Source: an uncultured Paracoccaceae bacterium
GTDB taxonomy: Bacteria > Pseudomonadota > Alphaproteobacteria > Rhodobacterales > Rhodobacteraceae
DNA: 38,847 bases
NCBI GenBank assembly: GCA_947493745.1
Contig: CANLSM010000026.1
Coordinates: forward strand, 1-38,847
Direction of reading: 5' to 3'
Shown: in pieces, positions 1-8,455 of the stretch
How the letters are laid out: every line of letters starts with the position of its first letter
How positions within the stretch are numbered: the stretch's first letter is position 1
Notes under the pieces: model-generated
The model's input: only the letters and a program-made list of their open reading frames with translations
Database searches by the model: none
What the model was told of the DNA's origin: nothing
Program-made: the position numbers and the translations under genes

Positions 1-198
1 TCATAATTGATGGAAGGAACCGCCTACCTCGTGGCAGGAAGCAGACATTGTTGGTTGTAGATCAAAGGTCCGCTTCGTCCCGCAAATCGAACCTCCAAGT
101 GCCTCACAGCGAAGGTCCGGGCCGAGTCCTAAAACAGCCAATTGATCGTGCGTCCGACGAGCGCGACCTTGCATCTTATTGAAACCATTGAATTCACA
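1..198. repeat. Gene-poor stretch with possible dispersed-repeat remnant
   Basis: No convincing gene is seen. The stretch carries short related words in both orientations: AGCAGACATTG near 40, AAGGTCCGCTTCG near 65 and CAGCGAAGGTCCGGG near 109. From memory these resemble low-complexity interspersed sequence seen in alphaproteobacterial genomes, which gives recurrent spurious translations containing KRTFDLQPTMSA. The minus-strand 66-residue reading frame here contains exactly that string, so I treat it as a repeat by-product and not as a protein. This is an inference; copies elsewhere in the genome cannot be seen. Confidence 0.25.
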
Positions 199-248
199 CA
201 TGATTGTGGATCAAGAGGTCCCCCGTTCGAGCCGGGGAGCTGGTACCA
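199..248 (+). tRNA. 3' fragment of a tRNA-His(GUG)-like gene
   Basis: The 3' half of a tRNA can be folded. The anticodon loop TTGTGGA (204-210) carries GTG at positions 34-36. It is followed by the 3' anticodon stem TCAAG (211-215), variable loop AGGTC, a perfect 5-bp T stem CCCCG/CGGGG around loop TTCGAGC (221-237), the 3' acceptor strand AGCTGGT, discriminator A245 and an encoded CCA (246-248). The upstream bases give only 4 of 5 anticodon-stem pairs (CATGA where CTTGA would be perfect). No D arm and no 5' acceptor strand (ACCAGCT) occur upstream. It is therefore a fragment and not a working tRNA. A histidine tRNA with discriminator A fits Alphaproteobacteria. Such 3' ends are typical attachment-site duplicates left by integrases. 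Confidence 0.5.
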
Positions 249-477
249 ACAAAATCAATGACATAGACGCTACTTCTTGAGAACAGACCGGATCCGTCCG
301 ACGGCGTCCGATGCCCCGTCCGAGTCGGAAGCGGTTACAACTGCACCTGAGAACCGCCGGCATTGCTCCGGGTTACCGCACCGGGCGAGTGCTCTGGCAC
401 GCCCCGCGAAATCGCTTCGTTCGTCGGGTCGGGCCACGCCATGTGGACCATTGCGCCTGTTTCGGGAGCCCGGAACA
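249..477. other. Intergenic region downstream of kdgK, no gene recognised
   Basis: All six frames were considered. The open stretch on the minus strand that runs past the kdgK stop is an out-of-frame continuation without a recognisable start or domain. No hairpin followed by a T run is obvious at the end of the kdgK operon. It may be degenerate DNA next to the tRNA fragment. Confidence 0.4.
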
Positions 478-1395
478 TCAATGTCGCTTCGGGATGATCG
501 CTCCGCGATGCCGGATAACCCGGGCAGCCAGATCATGACCTGCCCGGATGGAGTCCGGAACGTTTTGTCCCGAGACATGTGCCGCCAGAAAGCCCGCATT
601 GAAACTGTCGCCTGCGGCTGTCGCATCAACCACTTTGAGATCGACCCAAGCTGCCTCGTCGACTTCGCTGCCGTCGAGCGCCAGCGGGCCGCGTCCACCA
701 CGTTTCAGTGCGCCAAGTGTTGCGCCAGCCGCCCTCAGCCGGGTCAGCACCTCGGTCTCACTCGCTACATCGAATAGAAGCATCTCATCGTCGAGGGAAG
801 GAAGAGCGATGTCACAGCCGGACCACATAGCCGAGATCGCCTCGCGCGCGGCCAGGACACTTTCCCAAAGCCTGGGGCGGTAGTTCGAGTCGAAGGCGAT
901 TGTGCCGCCTCCGGCGCGGAATCGCTCGCCCCAATCGAACACAGCGGCCCGAACGGCCGGCGGCAGGATCGCCAGAGAAATGCCCGAGAGATAGACAAGA
1001 TCGAACTCCGACAGCCGTTCGAGACCCTCCGCCCAGGGATCGCAGAACAATGTGCGAGCCGCGGATGCGGACCGCCAATAGCTGAAGCTGCGCTCGCCTG
1101 CCCCGTCGACAGAGATCATGTAGAGGCCGGGCGACATGCCCGCGCGCCGCTCGACATGGTCGATGGAAAGATGTTCGCGCTGAAGCGCCTCCAGAACATC
1201 GTCCGATCGTGGATCATCGCCCAGAGCGGTCACATAGGCGACGTCGAACATGTCCATCGGCAGGCTTCGGCGCAGATAGACGGCAGTGTTGAACGTGTCT
1301 CCTGCAACCCCGAGCCTGTAGTGACCATCGCCCGTGGGCGAGAGTTCCAGCATAACCTCGCCAACACAGGCGATCCTTGAGATTTTCCGCCGCAT
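478..1395 (-). CDS. kdgK: PfkB-family sugar kinase, probable 2-keto-3-deoxygluconate kinase
   Basis: A 305-residue ribokinase/PfkB-family kinase. The N-terminal GEVMLEL strand (about residues 12-18) and the DTFNTAVYLRR segment match the sugar-binding part of KdgK proteins. The C-terminal signature DATAAGDSFNAGF carries the catalytic base Asp263 and the anion hole. The expected reaction is ATP-dependent phosphorylation of 2-keto-3-deoxygluconate to KDPG in the cytoplasm, feeding the Entner-Doudoroff pathway. The gene is last in a four-gene minus-strand operon, 27 bp behind the TRAP large permease, which suggests that the imported substrate is a sugar acid broken down via KDG. No KDPG aldolase follows in the window. 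Another PfkB sugar specificity remains possible; the family is certain, the substrate is inferred. Confidence 0.8.
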   Translation of the reverse strand: MRRKISRIACVGEVMLELSPTGDGHYRLGVAGDTFNTAVYLRRSLPMDMFDVAYVTALGDDPRSDDVLEALQREHLSIDHVERRAGMSPGLYMISVDGAGERSFSYWRSASAARTLFCDPWAEGLERLSEFDLVYLSGISLAILPPAVRAAVFDWGERFRAGGGTIAFDSNYRPRLWESVLAAREAISAMWSGCDIALPSLDDEMLLFDVASETEVLTRLRAAGATLGALKRGGRGPLALDGSEVDEAAWVDLKVVDATAAGDSFNAGFLAAHVSGQNVPDSIRAGHDLAARVIRHRGAIIPKRH

Positions 1396-1422
1396 GGGCC
1401 CGTCTCCTCGCGAAAGCGAAGC

Positions 1423-2703
1423 CTAGTTCGGCAGCAGGTTGAACAGGCCAAGCGACACTGAGGGAATATATGTCACAAGCATCAGAGCAAAGAGAATTGC
1501 GCAATAGAAGGGCCAGATGGTCTTCACGACGTTCTCCATCCGCTCTTCCCCGACAACGCATCCGACGAAGAGGCAGGAGCCCACAGGCGGGGTTGTCAGC
1601 CCGAGGCCGAGGTTCATCATCATGATGATGCCGAACTGGATCGGACTCATGCCGAGATCCATGACGATGGGCAGAAAGATCGGTGTCGTGATCAGGATCA
1701 ACGCCGCCATATCCATGATCATGCCGAGCACCAGAAGTGTCAGGTTCAGGAGCAGAAGGATCACAAATTCGGACTCGGAAATCGACAGCACAAACCCGGC
1801 CAGAAGATCCGGCACCCGGTTGAGCGTCAGCAGATAGGCGAAGGCCGATGCACAGGCGACAAGGATCATCACCATCGCTGTGGTACGGACCGAGACCAGA
1901 ACGGCGGTCTTGAACTTCTCCCAGCTCAGTTCGCGATAGACCAGTGCTGTGACGATGATGGCATAGATCGCCCCGAAAGCCCCGGACTCGGTCACTGTCA
2001 TGATGCCCGACAGAACGCCGCCCACTATGATGACAGCGGTCAGAAGTCCTGGAAGCGCGACAATGAAGGAGACCCCCAGACTGACCAGGCCGGGAAAGGC
2101 CTCTGCCGGGTAGCCCCGACGCACAGCCACCACCCAGGCCACAAAAGCCAGACATAGGCACATCAGAATGCCCGGCACGATACCCGCGATGAAAAGCTGG
2201 CTGATCGGCAGGCCACCGGCAGCGACGGCGTAGAGGATCATGTTGTGGCTCGGCGGGATGACGACCCCGGCAATCGAGGAGGTCACCGTGACATTCACCG
2301 CATAGTCGCTGTCATACCCTTTTTCCTTCATCACCGGCATCAGGATGGAGCCGAGCGCCGACGTGTCGGCAACCGCGGATCCCGAGATGCCGCCAAAGAG
2401 CATGGATGAGGCGACATTGACCACACCCAGCCCGCCGCGCATCCAGCCGACCGCCGCGGACGCGAGCCTCACCAGACGGGTGGCGATGCCGCCCTGAAGC
2501 ATCAGCTCGCCTGCGAAGATAAAGAACGGAACGGCCAGCAGGGAGAAGATCGAGATGCCCGAGACGATCCGTTGAAAGGCGATGAAAAGGGGCAGCCCCT
2601 CGTAGAGAAACCCGATGACAGCCGCGATCCCGAGACAGAACGCCACCGGCACACCGGCGATCAGACAGATGAAAAACACCCCGAAGAGCAGCAGAAGCTC
2701 CAT
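1423..2703 (-). CDS. dctM: TRAP transporter large permease subunit (DctM family)
   Basis: A 426-residue integral membrane protein made almost entirely of hydrophobic helices, the usual size for DctM. It includes the family-typical segments FGGISGSAVADTSALGSI and IPPSHNMILYAV in the first half, and MDMAALILITTPIFLP and TPPVGSCLFVG in the second. It forms the sodium-coupled translocation channel with DctQ, taking substrate from DctP. The ATG at 2703 is one base after the dctQ stop (TGA-T-ATG), indicating translational coupling; a longer start inside dctQ is less likely. It lies between dctQ and kdgK in one operon. Confidence 0.93.
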   Translation of the reverse strand: MELLLLFGVFFICLIAGVPVAFCLGIAAVIGFLYEGLPLFIAFQRIVSGISIFSLLAVPFFIFAGELMLQGGIATRLVRLASAAVGWMRGGLGVVNVASSMLFGGISGSAVADTSALGSILMPVMKEKGYDSDYAVNVTVTSSIAGVVIPPSHNMILYAVAAGGLPISQLFIAGIVPGILMCLCLAFVAWVVAVRRGYPAEAFPGLVSLGVSFIVALPGLLTAVIIVGGVLSGIMTVTESGAFGAIYAIIVTALVYRELSWEKFKTAVLVSVRTTAMVMILVACASAFAYLLTLNRVPDLLAGFVLSISESEFVILLLLNLTLLVLGMIMDMAALILITTPIFLPIVMDLGMSPIQFGIIMMMNLGLGLTTPPVGSCLFVGCVVGEERMENVVKTIWPFYCAILFALMLVTYIPSVSLGLFNLLPN

Positions 2704-2704
2704 A

Positions 2705-3202
2705 TCAGTCTCTCTTCCCGGCGAAGATGGCCTTGAACAGGTCGTCAAGGCAGAAGAGTGCGATCAGCGCTCCGCTGAGGCTGACAGGCACCGCACGCCA
2801 TCCTTCCGAGACACCCAGGAGCGGGATCTCTCGCTGGGCCGTGCGCTCGAACATCACATAGCCCTGCCACGCCATCACCAAGCCGAAGAACAGCATCGCA
2901 ACAATGGCGAGCAGGAAACAGAAGCCGCGCAAGGGCGCCGGCATGGCTTCGCGGATGAAGTCGACCGAAAGATGGGTGCGGCGCCGGATACCGACAGCAG
3001 CCCCCAGAAAGGCGATCCAGACAACAATCAGAAGCGACAACTGCTCGACCCATGTCGGCGTCGCATTCAGAACGTAGCGGCCATAGACAAGCCATCCGAA
3101 GATGAAAAGCAGAATGACCATCAGCACGCTCGCAATGGCCATGGCGATCTGCGCGAGACCGTCAAGAACCCGGTCCGAGAGCCCCTGCCCCGATGAACCC
3201 AT
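2705..3202 (-). CDS. dctQ: TRAP transporter small permease subunit (DctQ family)
   Basis: About 165 residues with four hydrophobic segments: roughly residues 13-40, 51-73, 90-112 and 130-152. The conserved tryptophan-rich region near PTWVEQLSLLIVVWIAFLG, followed by RRRTHLSVDF, is characteristic of DctQ. It acts as the membrane partner of DctM in a TRAP transporter. The ATG at 3202 has a GAGGG ribosome-binding site about 8 bases upstream, so it is preferred over a TTG at 3232. The gene begins 60 bp after dctP and is followed at once by dctM. Confidence 0.9.
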   Translation of the reverse strand: MGSSGQGLSDRVLDGLAQIAMAIASVLMVILLFIFGWLVYGRYVLNATPTWVEQLSLLIVVWIAFLGAAVGIRRRTHLSVDFIREAMPAPLRGFCFLLAIVAMLFFGLVMAWQGYVMFERTAQREIPLLGVSEGWRAVPVSLSGALIALFCLDDLFKAIFAGKRD

Positions 3203-3262
3203 GTGTTTTACCCTCACAGGGAGAGCGCCCAAAGACCCTCTCCCGATTGACCGCGCGTCAGT

Positions 3263-4231
3263 CTACTTAGCCGCCTGGATGGCGTCGATCACCTGCCCGA
3301 GATCGGGGTTTGCCGCGAGAAAACTTTCATAGACCGGGGCCATCCTCTCCTGAAATGCGGTCTTGTTTTCGACCTCGTTCACCACCGAGCCCGCAGCCTC
3401 GACCTTTGCGCGGCTCTCCTTCTCGCGCTCCGCCCAGAGCTTGCGCTGCGTATCGGCCGAATTGAGCGCGGCTGTCCGCACGGCATCCTTGGTGGCGTCA
3501 TCGAGCTTTTCCCACGAACCGGTCGCAACACAAAGGCATTCCGGAATGATCAGATGATCGGTGATCGAATAGAAACCCGCGACCTCGAAATGGCCGGTGG
3601 ATTCATAGGACGGATAGTTGTTTTCGGCACCATCGATCACCCCGGTTTTCAGGGACTGATAAACCTCGCCAAAGGCCATCGGCGTCGCATTCCCGCCAAG
3701 CTGGGCAACCATGTCAACGAAGAGATCGTTGTTCATGACGCGCAGTTTCAGGCCCTCGACATCCGCGGGCGAGGTGATCGGGCGCTTGGAGTTGTAGAAG
3801 CTGCGCGATCCGGCGTCATACCACGCCAGCGGCACGAGACCTTCCGCCTCCATCGCGGCGGCAAAGATGTCGCCGACTTCGCCGTCCATCGCCTTGTGCA
3901 TATGATCAACGCCCGAGAAGATGAAGGGTAGCGACAGCACATTGGTGGTTGGGATGATCGGCCCCATCGGACCCATGTTGAACTGACCGAAATCGAGGGC
4001 GGTGTTGCGTACCTGCTCGATGGCGTCGGGCTGCGAGCCAAGAACCCCGCCGTGGAAGACCTGCAGGTCCAGATCCGTCGTGGCGTTCACCTCTTCCACG
4101 AACTGATCAAGCGCCACGCTGTTGGGATATCCCTCGGGGTGAATGTTCCAGCCCCGCCAGTTCTGAGCAGCAGCGATGACGGGCACAAGCACGGCAATTG
4201 CAGCGACACCGAGAAGCGATTTCAGTTTCAT
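3263..4231 (-). CDS. dctP: TRAP transporter periplasmic substrate-binding protein (DctP family)
   Basis: A 322-residue protein with a cleavable signal peptide (MKLKSLLGVAAIAVLVPVIAAAQ, quoted as residues 1-18 plus the AAAQ site). DctP-family landmarks follow: the QVRNTALDFGQ region, the LPFIFSG segment, GLKLRVMNNDLFVDMVAQLG containing the conserved arginine that salt-bridges a substrate carboxylate, and TGVIDGAENNYPSY. It delivers an organic or sugar acid to DctQM. The ATG at 4231 has an excellent GGGAGGAAACC ribosome-binding site, so upstream in-frame starts are rejected. It is the first gene of the operon and lies behind the GntR-like palindrome at 4311-4328. The kdgK partner points to a hexuronate or ketogluconate type substrate, which is inference. 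Confidence 0.93.
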   Translation of the reverse strand: MKLKSLLGVAAIAVLVPVIAAAQNWRGWNIHPEGYPNSVALDQFVEEVNATTDLDLQVFHGGVLGSQPDAIEQVRNTALDFGQFNMGPMGPIIPTTNVLSLPFIFSGVDHMHKAMDGEVGDIFAAAMEAEGLVPLAWYDAGSRSFYNSKRPITSPADVEGLKLRVMNNDLFVDMVAQLGGNATPMAFGEVYQSLKTGVIDGAENNYPSYESTGHFEVAGFYSITDHLIIPECLCVATGSWEKLDDATKDAVRTAALNSADTQRKLWAEREKESRAKVEAAGSVVNEVENKTAFQERMAPVYESFLAANPDLGQVIDAIQAAK

Positions 4232-4310
4232 GGTTTCCTCCCAGAAAATCGGACCGTTCGGCGGCCCTGTTGCAGTTCCGGTCAACGCTTGCCGACTGGA
4301 TCCGCTAAAT

Positions 4311-4328
4311 TTGTATACTAGCATACCA
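4311..4328. promoter_or_regulatory. Candidate GntR/FadR-type operator upstream of dctP
   Basis: The word TTGTATACTAGCATACCA is an imperfect palindrome (GTAT-A-CTAG-C-ATAC) centred about 88 bp upstream of the dctP start. FCD-type GntR regulators of sugar-acid operons often bind TNGTATACNA-like sites. On the minus strand it overlaps a possible -10 element (TATACA), consistent with repression. The two GntR genes near 25-27 kb are candidates, but no link is shown. Confidence 0.45.
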
Positions 4329-4329
4329 G

Positions 4330-4582
4330 ACTTGGGAAGCCTGTTGGAACCTCTCCATCAGCGAAGGCAGGATCTGTCGGTTTCGAGGTCCCGAAAGGGC
4401 GTCGGATGGGGCGCAATGGACATCGGTGCGGCGTGAAACAGTTCACCAACTCGCCACCTTCGGGGAACGGAAAACCATGCTCCGCATCGCCTTGGGTGAA
4501 GAAGCTGTTGGCGGGACCGCCACCGGTATCTTGGTATGTCGGTTGACTTACAGACCAGCAGGCCCCAATCGCCCGATGTCAC
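4330..4582. other. Intergenic region between pobR and dctP, no gene recognised
   Basis: Short reading frames occur on both strands (for example a 74-codon one on the minus strand), but none has a good ribosome-binding site, a recognisable domain or convincing codon use. The region presumably holds the upstream part of the dctP promoter and the end of the pobR transcript. No strong hairpin terminator was seen. Confidence 0.4.
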
Positions 4583-5404
4583 CTAAAGCGTGGAGAACTG
4601 CGCCCGGTAGGTGTTGGGAGATGCGCCGGTACAGCGCTTGAAGGCGCGGCTGAAATAGGCCGGGTCGAGATATCCAACGGTCTCCGCAATCGAAGCGATT
4701 GGCAGGCGGGTATAGACCAGCTGGCGCCTGGCCTCGTCCATTCGGCGCGCCTCGATGATCCCGGAGGCCGGCTTGCCCCAGTATTGCTGACAGAGCCGTG
4801 TCAGATGCGTCGGGCTGACGCCCAGATCGCGCGCGAAATCAGCAACATTTCTCATCGGCGAGGTCATGTCCGAGATCGCCGCGTCAAACGCCACGAGTTG
4901 CGAGGGTAGATCCCGGCGCAAAGCCTCGCTCGACTGGTCCTGACGGACCAGCGCCAGAAGCGTGTCGGCAAGACCTTGCAGAACCGCCTCCCGCCCCGGC
5001 ACGCGGGTCGAATGCTGACGTGCGATCAACTCGAACACCTGCTCAAAGTCCGGGCTTGCTTTGAACCGCAGCGGCCGATCGAGATCGTGCGTTGCAAAAT
5101 GACTGACCGGAAGCGTCAGCACAAAGCCCACGGTGTCGCGCTGGAAAGAGAACCCATGCACCACGCGCGCCGGCATCGAGATCAGCAGATCATCGGTGAT
5201 GCGGGTCCGCACGCCCTCGCAGGTGATCACCCCGCCGCCCTTCCTGAACAGGAAAATCTGATGCAGCGCATTGTGACGATGCGGTTTGATCTGCCAGTCG
5301 AGCGGCTGGGCCCGCGCGCCGATGGTCTCGCAATGCAGCAGGTCCGGCAGGCTCTGCTCTTCACCATAGAGGCCATAGGAGGGGATTGCGGGGATCACGG
5401 TCAT
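4583..5404 (-). CDS. pobR: AraC-family transcriptional regulator, probable PobR
   Basis: A 273-residue AraC/XylS protein. The N-terminal cupin-like sensor (about residues 35-120) contains HRHNALHQIFLF, and two helix-turn-helix units occupy the C-terminus: VADFARDLGVSPTHLTRLCQ, then the block ending SIAETVGYLDPAYFSRAFKR. It is divergent from pobA with a shared control region of about 90 bp, the arrangement known for AraC-type PobR activators that respond to 4-hydroxybenzoate. The ATG at 5404 is preferred; the alternative start at 5440 would lie inside the inverted repeat of the shared promoter. Confidence 0.85.
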   Translation of the reverse strand: MTVIPAIPSYGLYGEEQSLPDLLHCETIGARAQPLDWQIKPHRHNALHQIFLFRKGGGVITCEGVRTRITDDLLISMPARVVHGFSFQRDTVGFVLTLPVSHFATHDLDRPLRFKASPDFEQVFELIARQHSTRVPGREAVLQGLADTLLALVRQDQSSEALRRDLPSQLVAFDAAISDMTSPMRNVADFARDLGVSPTHLTRLCQQYWGKPASGIIEARRMDEARRQLVYTRLPIASIAETVGYLDPAYFSRAFKRCTGASPNTYRAQFSTL

Positions 5405-5413
5405 GTTCGAAAA

Positions 5414-5450
5414 GTACAAGAATGGGTGACAAGCGTCCATTCTCTTGTAC
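5414..5450. promoter_or_regulatory. Inverted repeat in the pobR-pobA promoter
   Basis: GTACAAGAATGG (5414-5425) is matched by CCATTCTCTTGTAC (5437-5450) with one inserted base and an 11-bp spacer. It lies between the divergent starts of pobR (5404) and pobA (5496), so it is the best candidate operator for PobR. A second repeated word, ATGTTCGAA, flanks it at 5403 and about 5464. Confidence 0.5.
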
Positions 5451-5465
5451 CGCGCCTCTGCCTAA

Positions 5466-6662
<1,197 letters not shown>

Positions 6663-6850
6663 AGCGGCGTTTTTGTCTCATTTACTAAACTCTTTACTAT
6701 TCCGGCGTGATCTGTCACATGACTCGCGCACTTCTGCATGCTAATTTCGACCGCTGTCTCCCTTAACAAGGCCGTCAGTCTTTCGTCACAGACCAGTCGA
6801 GCCGGGTTGCCGCACTTCCGCGGGCAACAACAAAAAAGTGGAGAAACACG

Positions 6851-7057
6851 ATGGCAAAAGGCACCGTGAAATGGTTCAACGCAACCAAAGGTTTCGGATT
6901 TATCGCCCCTGAGGGCGGGTCGAAGGATGTGTTCGTGCACATCTCGGCACTGGAACGTTCCGGCCTGTCCAGCCTTGCTGACAACCAGGCGGTTACTTTC
7001 GACGTTGAAGCTGGTCGTGACGGCCGCGAAAGCGCCGTGAATATTGAACTGGCCTGA
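6851..7057 (+). CDS. cspA: Cold-shock protein CspA family
   Basis: A 68-residue single cold-shock domain with RNP1 (KGFGFI, residues 14-19) and RNP2 (VFVHI, residues 28-32), binding single-stranded RNA or DNA as an RNA chaperone. It starts with [10 protein letters not shown], the usual family N-terminus, after a clear GGAG site. The 188-bp region between the pobA stop and this start is long enough for the structured 5' leader typical of csp mRNAs, though no specific fold was derived. It is followed by a hairpin at 7070-7093. Confidence 0.95.
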   Translation: MAKGTVKWFNATKGFGFIAPEGGSKDVFVHISALERSGLSSLADNQAVTFDVEAGRDGRESAVNIELA

Positions 7058-7069
7058 GGCCAGCTCTTT

Positions 7070-7093
7070 CGGGGGATGCGCTATCGCCTCCCC
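7070..7093 (+). terminator. Hairpin downstream of cspA
   Basis: GGGGGATGCG and CGCCTCCCCC pair around a CTAT loop with one internal mismatch, giving a GC-rich stem 13 bases after the cspA stop. No strong T run follows, so its efficiency as an intrinsic terminator is uncertain. Confidence 0.5.
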
Positions 7094-7100
7094 CAACATC

Positions 7101-7173
7101 TGATGACATGACGTTCATCAAACGTTTCCACAAAAACAGCCCTCTGACGTGACCACGCTCTGACGTCGTCAGA
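7101..7173. promoter_or_regulatory. Cluster of palindromes and TGACGT repeats upstream of the 7279 gene
   Basis: TGATGA/TCATCA arms enclose CATGACGT at 7101-7120. The word CTCTGACGT occurs twice, 16 bp apart (7142-7150 and 7158-7166). The second copy runs into TCTGACGTCGTCAGA (7159-7173), a perfect palindrome with one central base. The shared TGACGT core suggests binding sites for one regulator. No family is identified. Confidence 0.35.
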
Positions 7174-7278
7174 CGTCAATCTCCTCGAAATTCAGCACCC
7201 AGTGGCAGGTCAGTGACGGTGTCGGTCGCTGCAAATGATGCCTTGAAGCCGCATGCGCGAACGACATAATCTGCGGTC

Positions 7279-8346
7279 ATGAAAAACATCATTCTGATAA
7301 TGGGGATCGCGATGGCCACGCCGACGCTCGCCGATGTACCCTTGGTGATCGCGGAAGACGGGGCCTACAGCTTTGAAGCCAAGGTCACGCAAGGTGACGA
7401 AACGCTTTGCGAGATCGTGCTTGAGGTCAGCGATACCAGCAAAATCTTCGAGCAAACAGGCTGTCGCATCAATCCCGCTGACCGGTCGGGCATCTCGATA
7501 TCGGGCAGCTTCAAGGGCGAGTATGCGTCCGGCAGTTTCGACGCATCCTACACGTTCTTCGATGTGAGCCCTTGGACTGGTGTCCTGCGAGACCCGTCCC
7601 TTGATTTCGGAACCCGTCTGGATCGGTATCGGGAGAGCCTTTTGGCGCTCGATGCAGATGTCACCTCGTGGTTCAGGATCACGACGCGCGATATCCCGGA
7701 GGCCGACATCATTAAGGCCGTTCGGCAGGACGTTGGCACTGACCTGCCGTCCGAGCTTCACGCCTTTGTCACCCGCGATATGATTGTCGAGGATCACTCA
7801 TATATCGGCCCTGCTTTCCAGATGCGGCGGCCCGGTGGCAAGCCAAGCTGGCCCAGTCTGTCGGAGCGGGAAATCGGGCAAGGTGTTCCCGAAAGCGCCC
7901 TGCCAGCCAAAGACACAGAACTGCGCAATTGGTACGACCGCGTTCGTGTGGTTTTTGAGAATGTCGGTGATGGCGTTGCGCCGATTGTCTGGGACCCTGA
8001 GGCCGGGATCGGTCAGCCGGACTTCTTCTGGCTGCATGAAGAAGATCGGGAGGCCACGCCGCTCCTCTATCTCGACGGCACGCCGGTCTCGGCCCTGGAC
8101 GCGCTGCTCGCACCGCTCGACTGGGCCAAAATCTGGGACGGTCAGCGCGAAGACCGCTCCGGCTGGGTCTACCGCGCTGTAGCCACGCAAGGCGTCGATG
8201 CTGACGACCCCGGCCTGATCATCGTGGATACGAGCAATCCGAACACCGTCCTGTCTTTCAATTTCGATCAGGGCAGTAACGTGCCGTTCTTCAAGACCGT
8301 CGAGCCATATCTGGCCTCCGTAAACCAGACATGGTGGGAGCGGTAG
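7279..8346 (+). CDS. Exported protein of unknown function
   Basis: A 355-residue protein starting MKNIILIMGIAMATPTLAD, a short but typical signal peptide with a cleavage site near residue 18-19, so it is probably periplasmic. The mature part is acidic and has two cysteines (in the ETLCEIV and TGCRIN contexts, about residues 48 and 62) that could form a disulfide. I recognise no domain family. Its ribosome-binding site is weak. It is preceded by the TGACGT repeat cluster and followed 110 bp later by an MFS gene in the same direction, but joint transcription is not certain. Confidence 0.75.
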   Translation: MKNIILIMGIAMATPTLADVPLVIAEDGAYSFEAKVTQGDETLCEIVLEVSDTSKIFEQTGCRINPADRSGISISGSFKGEYASGSFDASYTFFDVSPWTGVLRDPSLDFGTRLDRYRESLLALDADVTSWFRITTRDIPEADIIKAVRQDVGTDLPSELHAFVTRDMIVEDHSYIGPAFQMRRPGGKPSWPSLSEREIGQGVPESALPAKDTELRNWYDRVRVVFENVGDGVAPIVWDPEAGIGQPDFFWLHEEDREATPLLYLDGTPVSALDALLAPLDWAKIWDGQREDRSGWVYRAVATQGVDADDPGLIIVDTSNPNTVLSFNFDQGSNVPFFKTVEPYLASVNQTWWER

Positions 8347-8455
8347 CTTCGTCAGGAGCGGGTGAGCGCGACAGGACCCGCATCTGAGCAGAACGACGGT
8401 TGGTCTTGACCTTGATCCATTGGAGCGGCCATCGCCGCGGAGGCCCGCCGATCCC

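Noticed and set aside
1-201. 66-codon minus-strand frame at the window edge
   Set aside because: It contains a string known to me as a spurious translation of dispersed alphaproteobacterial repeats; no ribosome-binding site.
270-701. Minus-strand 143-codon frame past the kdgK stop
   Set aside because: It overlaps kdgK in another frame and lacks a start, a domain and consistent codon use; a KDPG aldolase was considered but no motif fits.
4358-4582. 74-codon minus-strand frame between pobR and dctP
   Set aside because: No ribosome-binding site, no similarity to a known family, and Arg/Trp-rich composition typical of chance frames.
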